From: an uncultured Lachnospiraceae bacterium
GTDB taxonomy: Bacteria; Bacillota_A; Clostridia; Lachnospirales; Lachnospiraceae
Length of the DNA: 9,192 nt
Reading direction: 5' to 3'
Assembly (NCBI GenBank): GCA_910587905.1
Contig: CAJUOF010000174.1
Coordinates: forward strand, 1-9,192
Positions 1 through 5,479 of this stretch are shown here, piece after piece. The number at the start of each line of letters is the position of its first letter. Position 1 is the stretch's first letter. The position numbers and the translations under genes are program-made. Below the pieces are notes generated by a model. The model saw only the letters and a list, made by a program, of their open reading frames with translations, had not been told where the DNA came from and searched no databases.

Positions 1-18
1 ACGACGCTCTTCCGATCT
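1..18. other. Illumina adapter remnant (not genomic)
   Basis: Bases 1-18 read ACGACGCTCTTCCGATCT, identical to the 3' end of the Illumina TruSeq read-1 adapter. The reverse complement begins AGATCGGAAGAGC, the usual read-through adapter signature. The minus-strand reading frame of the first gene runs straight into it. This is untrimmed library sequence at a contig end, and residues translated from it should be discarded. Confidence 0.96.
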
Positions 19-426
19 GCCATTCACCAACAGCGTCACGTCGTTGGTGATCTCCGTCACCGAGACATGGATGGGCCCTTTGGATTTGAGTGTCTCCGAC
101 AGCTTCCAGGGCTCTCCGGTAGCCGAACTCCCCGTCCAGTTGGCCGAGTTCGGGCCGATCTCCACGATATCGTCGATCTGGATCTTATTCCTGTCCCCGT
201 CCAGGCGGTAGCCCTCGACACGGAAGCGGTAGGTTTCCTTCTTTGCCTCGTCTAAGACATCCTGTGAGAGCGTGCTGTCAAACTGCTTCTGGATGACCAG
301 ACTGTAGGAGCCGTCCGCATCCCACTGGTTCGAAACCGCCTTGGCTGCCGTGGCCAGGGCCAGGGCAAAAGTGAAAAAGAGGATACAGCCGCCGAAGATC
401 CGTACACACTTTTTGGAAAACTTCAT
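19..426 (-). CDS. Secreted/surface protein, 5' part only
   Basis: An open minus-strand frame of 136 codons starts at ATG 424-426 and runs off the genomic sequence into the adapter, so the C-terminal part is missing. A GGAAGGGAG ribosome binding site lies about 8 nt before the ATG. Residues 1-30 form a clear Sec signal peptide: a basic start (MKFSKK), a hydrophobic core, then ATAAKA with probable cleavage after Ala30. The mature start is beta-rich and charged. The stretch around residues 41-72 (SYSLVIQKQFD, then TYRFRVEGY) resembles the opening of pilin/Cna-B-like surface domains in Gram-positive bacteria, but I cannot name the family. Any wall anchor would be in the missing part. It lies 83 bp downstream of the Wzy_C-like gene on the same strand, so the two may be co-transcribed, although a separate promoter-like repeat lies between them. 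Confidence 0.8.
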
Positions 427-463
427 GGTTCCAACTCCCTTCCGAATTTTTTATTTCTATGTA

Positions 464-478
464 ATTGCGAAACTCAAA
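464..478 (-). repeat. Solo copy of the end of the 212-bp element
   Basis: Bases 464-478 (ATTGCGAAACTCAAA on the plus strand) are identical over 15 nt to 3686-3700, the left end of the hairpin element. A second shared block, GAAATAAAA read on the minus strand, follows in both places. Each copy lies just upstream of a minus-strand gene at nearly the same distance: 37 nt before the ATG here and 35 nt at 3650. No matching inverted arm is seen nearby, so this is either an element remnant or a shared promoter/operator motif. Confidence 0.6.
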
Positions 479-509
479 CTTGCCTGTTTTTTATCCCTGA
501 TAGGGTGGT

Positions 510-1919
510 TCAGGGCAAAACACCTGCTTGCAGGGCAGAGATATTATAAAAATGAACAGCATGCAGCGCTGCGAGAAGCAGGAACAGGGCCTTGAGCCAC
601 ATCCCTCCGAGCCGCTTCCCTCCTTCCCCCGGATTTCCCGCCAGGATCAGTGCGAAGGAGGTAATGCCGGCATAAAAGAAACTGGTATCCATCAGATTGT
701 GAACGCAGTAGGCGGTGAAACTGGCCTTTGTACAGGCGTCTGCCTTTTTCCGGTAAAAGCGAACTACTAGCCAGATAAGCATCGCTGCAGCAGCCAGGCC
801 AAACTCCACGGCTGTGTGAATCAGTACATTGTGGATATGCCATGTGGCGAAATAAGTTCCCCCATCCTGCATGTCCAGGAGCCTCCACCTGAAGGGCCCC
901 ACTCCGAAAACCGGAGCTACCGTCAGATAGGAGAAGCCGGAACGCATCATTTCCAGCCGCTCGGCAAAGGTCGAAAAGGCAGCCGGCCTCATCCCGACGG
1001 CCAGCCCCGCCACCAGAATCCCCCCGGCCGCAAGACCTGCCGCCATCCGGGTATGTATCTGCAAAAAACACTCCAGATCCTTCCAGTAAAACGCCTGCGC
1101 CAGCACATACAGGATGAGGGGGACGCAGACCCAACCGGCGCCGGACCGGGCAGCTCCCAGATAGAGAAGGAGCCCGGTCCCAATCCCGAAGGACGCCTTC
1201 GCCAGGGTCCGGCAGACATACCGGAACCACTCCTTCCTTCCCCGTTTCCGTTCCGAGAAAAACAACACGAGAATCCCCGCCGCCATGGCGACGAAGCTTC
1301 CCATCGACAGGGTAAGCGCCAGTGCGGCGAGCAGAACCGGCTCCAGGCCGGCAAAGATCCGCTCCCACCGGTCCGTTCCCCTGTCTGCCCTGGACCTCTC
1401 TGTTTCTTTTTTCTGAACCGCAAACCAGCCCATCACCAGAAAGATCCCCGACGCATTGGGATTTCCCAGGGGGCCGCCCATGCGGCCGGCCCCCTCCCCC
1501 AGCAGGGCGCCGGCCACGTAGCCAACAAGCCCCGCCGCCGCCAGAATTCCCGCCCAGACCACGCACATACGCTTCAACAGGAGAAGCCCGGAATCATCCA
1601 TACAGGCCGTCAGGAGATAGATCGTCGGCAGGATCATCTGAATCCCCCCGTATCCCTCGGTGACGTTTCCGTGGGCGGCATAGGAGGAAGCCATATTGAT
1701 GCCGTTATAGAGAACCAGAGGGATGAAGACCCAGAGATCAACGGCGGCAGAAGGCTGTGCCAGGCCCGCCGCACACAAAAGAAGCCCTGCCATGCTCACC
1801 GTGCGCACGTCCCCCACACCGGTCAGTGTCATCATAAGCAGGGCAAAAAATACACAGAATACGATATAATGGTCAAGCAGGATATCCAGCAAGCCCGGTT
1901 TCTCTCTGCCGTGAATCAT
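510..1919 (-). CDS. Wzy_C / O-antigen ligase-like membrane protein
   Basis: This 469-residue polytopic membrane protein has about ten or more hydrophobic segments. A hydrophilic loop at about 170-187 (KKETERSRADRG) probably faces the cytoplasm. Signatures of the O-antigen ligase/polymerase superfamily appear in order: GRMGGPLGNPNASG at 145-158, the R-rich extracellular loop at 321-346 (RLEMMRSGFSYL then GVGPFRWR), and WHIHNVLIHTAVEFG at 360-374 with the family's conserved HN and Glu. Members polymerise or transfer lipid-linked glycans outside the membrane, including PglL-type protein O-glycosyltransferases. Substrate cannot be read from sequence. The ATG at 1917-1919 is supported by GGAGAGGG about 6 nt upstream. 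It has its own promoter and precedes the surface-protein gene. No glycosyltransferase genes are visible nearby, which is unusual for a capsule polymerase. Confidence 0.82.
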   Translation of the reverse strand: MIHGREKPGLLDILLDHYIVFCVFFALLMMTLTGVGDVRTVSMAGLLLCAAGLAQPSAAVDLWVFIPLVLYNGINMASSYAAHGNVTEGYGGIQMILPTIYLLTACMDDSGLLLLKRMCVVWAGILAAAGLVGYVAGALLGEGAGRMGGPLGNPNASGIFLVMGWFAVQKKETERSRADRGTDRWERIFAGLEPVLLAALALTLSMGSFVAMAAGILVLFFSERKRGRKEWFRYVCRTLAKASFGIGTGLLLYLGAARSGAGWVCVPLILYVLAQAFYWKDLECFLQIHTRMAAGLAAGGILVAGLAVGMRPAAFSTFAERLEMMRSGFSYLTVAPVFGVGPFRWRLLDMQDGGTYFATWHIHNVLIHTAVEFGLAAAAMLIWLVVRFYRKKADACTKASFTAYCVHNLMDTSFFYAGITSFALILAGNPGEGGKRLGGMWLKALFLLLAALHAVHFYNISALQAGVLP

Positions 1920-1997
1920 CTCTGACCCTCTCCGTCTTTTCTGTTTTCTCCGCCGGATCCCTTCTCCACAGGATCCATATAATAAAGGCCACTAAAT

Positions 1998-2027
1998 ATT
2001 TTACACTTGTTCTCCCCAAGGTGTCAA
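1998..2027 (-). promoter_or_regulatory. Sigma-A promoter for the Wzy_C-like gene
   Basis: Read on the minus strand there is a perfect -35 TTGACA (2022-2027), an 18-bp spacer and -10 TAAAAT (1998-2003), about 80 bp before the ATG at 1919. The -35 lies inside a short inverted repeat (AAGGT/ACCTT around TGAC), which could be an operator. The rest of the 1920-2065 gap shows nothing else I recognise. Confidence 0.75.
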
Positions 2028-2065
2028 CCTTATTTTTTCACGGCCCCACTGTTTTTTGCAGACGT

Positions 2066-2767
2066 CTAAAAGGGTCTGCAGCAGCAGAGGTTCAAACAGG
2101 CGTTGAGGGCAAGGATCTGGCAGCACCAGCTGTTCATGTTCCCCATGCTGCGGCCGTATCCCTCCCCCATGGAACGATACCAGCTTCCGCCGGACTCCAA
2201 CTGATTTAAGAGCATGCGGAAACGGGCGTTGTCCGGTTCCAGCTCCACCGCCTTTCTGGCCGACTCCATGGCCTGAATGTTGTTGCCCATCCCGGAATTT
2301 GCCGCAGCGTGGTAATAATACCAGGTGCCGCCCCGTTCCCCGATCCCGTCAAGGACGTTCAGGGCCTCCCTGTAGTGACCGGAATTGATATAGTTGGCGG
2401 CGGCCCGAAGGTGGCTGTCCGTCTCATTCTGGTACGTACTACGCCTACTCTGGCCATAGGAACCGCCGAAGCTTCCGAAACCACGGAAGGGATCAAAGCC
2501 TCCGAAACCGCCAAAGGGATCGTCATAGCCGTCCTGCCCGTCTCCGTCATAGCCGCTGCTCCCATAGCCGGAGCCGCCGCCCTGCCGTTTCTTCATAATA
2601 ATATCGTAAGCTTGCTGAACCTCCTTGAACTTCGCCTCCGCAATCTCCGGGTGGGCGCTGTTCACATTGGAGTCCGGATGATACTTCCTGCTCAAATTCC
2701 GGTAAGCCTTCTTTACTTCTTCGTCGGAGGCCGAAGGGTCCAGCCCCAGCACTTTATATGGATCCAT
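2066..2767 (-). CDS. J-domain (DnaJ-like) protein with TPR-like region and Cys-rich tail
   Basis: This is a 233-residue protein. Residues 1-60 are a J domain (MDPYKVLGLDPSASDEEV) with the HPD tripeptide at 30-32 that stimulates Hsp70/DnaK ATPase. Residues 62-107 are a Gly/Phe/Tyr/Asp-rich linker like the G/F region of DnaJ. Residues about 115-190 are helical and TPR-like (HYREALNVLDGI, then AMESARKAVELEPDN). The last 20 residues are hydrophobic with six Cys (215, 216, 224, 228-230), perhaps a membrane-attached or metal-binding tail. DnaJ zinc fingers and the DnaJ C-terminal domain are absent, so this is a specialised class C type co-chaperone and not DnaJ itself. A GGGAG site 7 nt before the ATG supports the start. 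The gene overlaps the end of the DUF5685 gene by 14 nt, so the two are probably translationally coupled. The client is unknown. Confidence 0.88.
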   Translation of the reverse strand: MDPYKVLGLDPSASDEEVKKAYRNLSRKYHPDSNVNSAHPEIAEAKFKEVQQAYDIIMKKRQGGGSGYGSSGYDGDGQDGYDDPFGGFGGFDPFRGFGSFGGSYGQSRRSTYQNETDSHLRAAANYINSGHYREALNVLDGIGERGGTWYYYHAAANSGMGNNIQAMESARKAVELEPDNARFRMLLNQLESGGSWYRSMGEGYGRSMGNMNSWCCQILALNACLNLCCCRPF

Positions 2768-3650
2768 GCCAATTCTCCCGTTCTCTCTCTGCGTTTCTTT
2801 CTGATGAAGTCACTGTCTCTTTCTGATGAGAGCCCTGTCTTTTTCTGATGAGATCATATTTCGTCCAGACACCAGCATACAATATATTTCTCAAAATAGC
2901 AACATCCTTTAAAATCGGAAGCCGTTCAAATTCCCCGGCGCAGCCGGCCATCATCATGGTCATCACCTGTGCAAACCAGTCCTCGAAATCCGGCCGCTCC
3001 TTCTCCCGGGACAGCGGATTATACCGGCCTTTTCTCTCATCCTGGGCGAGATCCTCATAGGCGTCCATCAGGTAGACGAATTTCCCCAAATAAAATCCCA
3101 TGGCCCGCAGAGGTTCTTCCCACTGGTCCTTTTCCCGAACCAGAATCTCCCCCAGAAGCGCCCCCATGCAGCCGGCCGCCCCGTCCAGATCCGGACTCTT
3201 TTCCCGCTCATAGCCGTGAAGCTTCCGGATGCAGCTGCCCGCCGCCCGCCACTGCCTGGGATAGCGCCCCTTCAGGGCGGTACATTTTTTCTTTAACATC
3301 CCCGCCACCGCCAGGCTGCACGGGTTCCTGTCATCCTCCCAGTCGTCCATCAGATTATGCCAGGCGAAGAGCACCGTCATGTCCGCAGCATAATCAATAT
3401 AACGGTTCTGGATCGACAAATGCTTTTCCACCGGGTGGAGCGCACACCGGCGCAGGGCCAGATACTCCTTCCCCTCGTATAGCCCCGTGAGCAGGGCCGC
3501 CAGAAACACCATGTCATAATTCAATGCCATCTGTCCGGAAAAACCGTACCGGAGCCTTAGGCTCCGGCAGATCCCGCAGTAATATCCCTGATACCTCTGA
3601 AATTCCCGGATCTTAAGCTCCGGCTTGTTGATCGTCACGTAACCGAACAT
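2754..3650 (-). CDS. DUF5685-family protein, partner of the J-domain protein
   Basis: This 298-residue, mostly alpha-helical, apparently soluble protein has unknown function. It starts MFGYVTINKPELK, followed by a CGIC motif (Cys25, Cys28) and Cys69/His72, which could bind metal. The start and CGIC pattern match what I know of DUF5685 proteins in clostridia. Two acidic motifs stand out: MDDWEDD (101-107) and DAYEDLAQDERKGRYNP (196-212). They recall the two Asp-rich motifs of squalene/phytoene synthases, which is inference only. An AAAGGAG site 7 nt upstream supports the ATG at 3648-3650. The last 26 residues (after Gln272) come from a 22-bp tandem repeat read in all three frames and look like a recent extension. 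The 3' end overlaps the J-domain gene by 14 nt. Nothing in the sequence supports a firm biochemical role. Confidence 0.85.
   Translation of the reverse strand: MFGYVTINKPELKIREFQRYQGYYCGICRSLRLRYGFSGQMALNYDMVFLAALLTGLYEGKEYLALRRCALHPVEKHLSIQNRYIDYAADMTVLFAWHNLMDDWEDDRNPCSLAVAGMLKKKCTALKGRYPRQWRAAGSCIRKLHGYEREKSPDLDGAAGCMGALLGEILVREKDQWEEPLRAMGFYLGKFVYLMDAYEDLAQDERKGRYNPLSREKERPDFEDWFAQVMTMMMAGCAGEFERLPILKDVAILRNILYAGVWTKYDLIRKRQGSHQKETVTSSERNAERERENWHGSI
2798..2863 (-). repeat. 22-bp tandem repeat, three units, in the DUF5685 3' end
   Basis: TTTCTGATGA starts at 2798, 2820 and 2842, exactly 22 bp apart. Units 1 and 2 agree at about 17 of 22 bases, and unit 3 matches mainly over its first 11-12 bases. 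Because 22 is not a multiple of three, the shared TCATCAGAAA (minus strand) is translated in three different frames. Removing the middle unit would create an in-frame TGA at 2810-2812, right after LIRKRQ. Confidence 0.85.
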
Positions 3651-3680
3651 GGGACCACTCCTTTTATTTCATAAAAAATA

Positions 3681-3892
3681 AGGCGATTGCGAAACTCAAA
3701 AGCTTGTCGAATATTCTGACAATATTTCCGGGAAAAGCCCTTTGCGCCGTGGAAGCAAGACCAGGGAAGGCGGGAGGGACTCTTTCCCGAGTGCCTTCTG
3801 CGGTTCTGGGCTTGCCGGAACGCTTGGCGCAGCAGGCTCCCGCCGGACATATTGGCAGAATATTCTCGTAAATTTATGTTTCGCAATTGCCT
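3681..3892. repeat. 212-bp MITE/REP-like inverted-repeat element
   Basis: The whole segment folds back on itself around a centre near 3787. Matching arms lie at symmetric positions: AGGC(G/A)ATTGCGAAAC at 3681 and 3892, GAATATTCTG 3709-3718 with 3856-3865, CCGG 3728-3731 with 3843-3846, GCGCC 3744-3748 with 3826-3830, then GCAAG and CCAG with partners shifted by 4 nt. The 9-mer ATAAAAAAT lies just outside on both sides (3671-3679 and 3895-3903) and looks like a target-site duplication, though it is AT-rich. The segment has no convincing gene. A 96-codon minus-strand frame crosses it (3635-3925), but it has no ribosome binding site and its ATG overlaps a promoter -10. The element occupies most of the gap between dac and the DUF5685 gene and forms the immediate upstream region of the latter. 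Confidence 0.85.
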
Positions 3893-3905
3893 ACATAAAA
3901 AATCA

Positions 3906-3950
3906 GCCAATCCACGCACCTCCATTATACATGAGAATTGCCGGATTGGC
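3906..3950 (-). terminator. Possible dac terminator (inverted repeat)
   Basis: GCCAATCC (3906-3913) and GGATTGGC (3943-3950) are perfect 8-bp arms separated by 29 nt. On the minus strand, downstream of the dac stop at 3968-3970, the second arm is followed by TGATTTTTTATG, which could act as a weak intrinsic terminator. The long loop argues against it. The arms also flank a promoter-like sequence, so they could be operator sites instead. Confidence 0.35.
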
Positions 3951-3953
3951 CAA
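3924..3953 (-). promoter_or_regulatory. Promoter reading into the hairpin element
   Basis: On the minus strand TTGGCC (3948-3953), an 18-bp spacer and a consensus -10 TATAAT (3924-3929) would start RNA near 3917. The transcript would pass through the 212-bp hairpin and reach the DUF5685 ATG at 3650 after a leader of about 265 nt. This is the best candidate promoter for the DUF5685/J-domain pair. Confidence 0.5.
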
Positions 3954-3967
3954 CCTTTTTTACTTTT

Positions 3968-5302
3968 TTATGGTTCCAGGGCCGTCCCCAAAACTTGGGA
4001 CAGACACCATGTAAAATCCAACTTTTCCACCGAAGCCCCCGTCCGGACTTCACAGAAGGCCACCGTCTCCCCGTCCAGGCTGTAGACAATCTTTCCCACC
4101 ATCCGGTCCTTTGCGACGGGGGCCGTGAGGCTCGTTTCCAGTTCCGTCCTCACGTCCACCTGCTCCCCCTCCCGCATGAGGAGCCGAAAACGGCTTCCCT
4201 CTCCCTTCACCTCCACCAGAGGCACGAAGGCCGTCTCGTTCGCCTCCCCGCCTGCCGGAATTCCTCCTTCCACGGGAAGATCCGAGAGTTCCGGCTTCTG
4301 ATAGATCTCCCGGTACTCATAATTGGACAGCCCATATTCCATCAGCTTCCTGGTATCGCTCCATTTATAGGTTTTATTGTTGGGCCAGCCGCAGCCGAGA
4401 AGGGCCACGATCAGTGTTTTCCCGTCTTTTTCGAGGGCCCCCACGTAGCAGTATCCCGCCTCCCCCGTAAACCCGGTTTTCCCGGAAAAAGCCCCCTCCA
4501 TCATGTGGAGAAAGGCGTTGTGGTTGTTGCAGGAAAAACTCCGGCCGGCCGCCCGGAACTGGTAGGAGGCCGTCCCGGTGATCTCCCGAAACCGGTCCTT
4601 CTTCGGCGATTCCATGGTACAGTAGCGCATGATTCTGGCCAGGTCCGCCGCCGTGGTGGAATGGGACATGGTAACGCCGTCCTCCTCCTTCTTCGCATCC
4701 AGCCCGTTGGGAGTCAGAAAGCAGGTGTTCTCACAGCCGATCTCCCTCGCCTTCTGATTCATCAGCGTGGAAAACCCCTCCACACTCCCGGAGACCGCCT
4801 CCGCCACGGCCACCGCCGAATCGTTGTGGGATTCCAACATCAGGGAGTAGAGCAGATCCTTCAACATATACTGCTCCCCCTCCCGCATCCCCAGGCGGAC
4901 CTTGGGCTGGGAGGCCGCCTGGGCGGAAGCGGTGACGGCCGTCTCCTCGTCCAGGTTTTCCAGGGCCAGGATGCAGGTCATGATCTTGGTGGTGCTCGCC
5001 ATGGGCCGCACCTCGTAGCCGTTCTTCTCATAGAGCACCCGGCCCGAATCCCCGTCCAAAAGCACGGCGCTGATGGCGTAAAGCTCTCCCGGCCCGCCTT
5101 CCGCCTCCCCCGAGGCGGCCTCCTGCGCCACCTCCCCAGCCGCCTGTGCCGCTTCCGTCTCCGATGTGACAAATGCCTTCTCTGCGTCAGTTTCCTTCGG
5201 CAGCTCCTCCTCCCCTCCCGCATAACTGCTCCCGGCGGGAAGCAAAAATGCCCATAAACACAACCATGCAAAAAGCCATGCCAGGCTTCTTTTTCTTTGC
5301 AT
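3968..5302 (-). CDS. dacF: Serine-type D-Ala-D-Ala carboxypeptidase (PBP5/DacF type)
   Basis: This 444-residue low-molecular-mass penicillin-binding protein trims the terminal D-Ala from peptidoglycan stem peptides outside the membrane. Residues 1-28 are a signal peptide (basic start, hydrophobic core, SSYAGG), followed by an Ala/Glu-rich spacer to about 70. The three catalytic motifs of family S11 are intact: SxxK at 103-106 (STTK, Ser103 nucleophile), SxN at 158-160 (SHN) and KTG at 275-277. Residues about 335-430 form the beta-rich PBP5 C-terminal domain. The end (TWCLSQVLGTALEP) is short and lacks a convincing amphipathic membrane anchor, and it is encoded by a near-palindrome. An AAGGAG site 8 nt before the ATG supports the start. 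The gene is divergent from cbiK. DacF and DacB paralogues cannot be separated here, so the symbol is approximate. Confidence 0.92.
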   Translation of the reverse strand: MQRKRSLAWLFAWLCLWAFLLPAGSSYAGGEEELPKETDAEKAFVTSETEAAQAAGEVAQEAASGEAEGGPGELYAISAVLLDGDSGRVLYEKNGYEVRPMASTTKIMTCILALENLDEETAVTASAQAASQPKVRLGMREGEQYMLKDLLYSLMLESHNDSAVAVAEAVSGSVEGFSTLMNQKAREIGCENTCFLTPNGLDAKKEEDGVTMSHSTTAADLARIMRYCTMESPKKDRFREITGTASYQFRAAGRSFSCNNHNAFLHMMEGAFSGKTGFTGEAGYCYVGALEKDGKTLIVALLGCGWPNNKTYKWSDTRKLMEYGLSNYEYREIYQKPELSDLPVEGGIPAGGEANETAFVPLVEVKGEGSRFRLLMREGEQVDVRTELETSLTAPVAKDRMVGKIVYSLDGETVAFCEVRTGASVEKLDFTWCLSQVLGTALEP

Positions 5303-5421
5303 GAATATTCTCCTTTAGACAACCTCTTTGTTTCATTCTATGCCGTTTTTTCTTCATCATGCTCAGTTTCGCAGAAATGAACCTCCGTACTGATTGGAGC
5401 ATCCGCACACTGCAAAACCAA

Positions 5422-5450
5422 TTGAATTTTCTGCGGCACTATATTATAAT
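5422..5450 (+). promoter_or_regulatory. Sigma-A promoter for cbiK
   Basis: TTGAAT (5422-5427), a 17-bp spacer and a perfect TATAAT (5445-5450) lie about 30 bp before the cbiK ATG. The predicted leader is only about 20-25 nt, too short for a cobalamin or Ni/Co riboswitch, and nothing like one is seen in the 177-bp dac-cbiK gap. I found no equally convincing promoter for dac on the other strand. Confidence 0.8.
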
Positions 5451-5479
5451 AAATTTCTGCAGGGGGAAGGAGAACGAAT

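Noticed and set aside
816..1925. 369-codon open frame on the plus strand opposite the Wzy_C-like gene
   Set aside because: The translation is Pro/Arg/Gln-rich and lacks any domain, while the opposite strand encodes a convincing membrane protein with promoter and ribosome binding site.
2058..2079. GCAGAC/GTCTGC hairpin over the J-domain gene stop, considered as a terminator
   Set aside because: The stem is only 6 bp and is followed by A residues, not T residues, on the coding strand.
2498..2580. Gly/Phe/Tyr codon repeats in the J-domain gene as a DNA repeat array
   Set aside because: This is ordinary compositional bias of a G/F-type linker, with no fixed DNA period or unit.
3635..3925. 96-codon minus-strand frame across the hairpin element
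   Set aside because: Its ATG overlaps the -10 of a promoter, there is no ribosome binding site, the peptide is Arg/Ser/Cys-rich, and the DNA is explained by the inverted repeat. It is likely a frame that gets annotated wherever the repeat occurs.
3938..5257. 439-codon open frame on the plus strand opposite dac
   Set aside because: It is the antisense shadow of a gene with intact catalytic motifs. Its translation is low-complexity (Pro/Arg/Gly/His-rich) with no recognisable domain and no ribosome binding site.
5303..5479. Riboswitch in the dac-cbiK gap
   Set aside because: The cbiK promoter lies about 30 bp before the start codon, leaving no room for an aptamer, and no B12-box-like sequence was seen.
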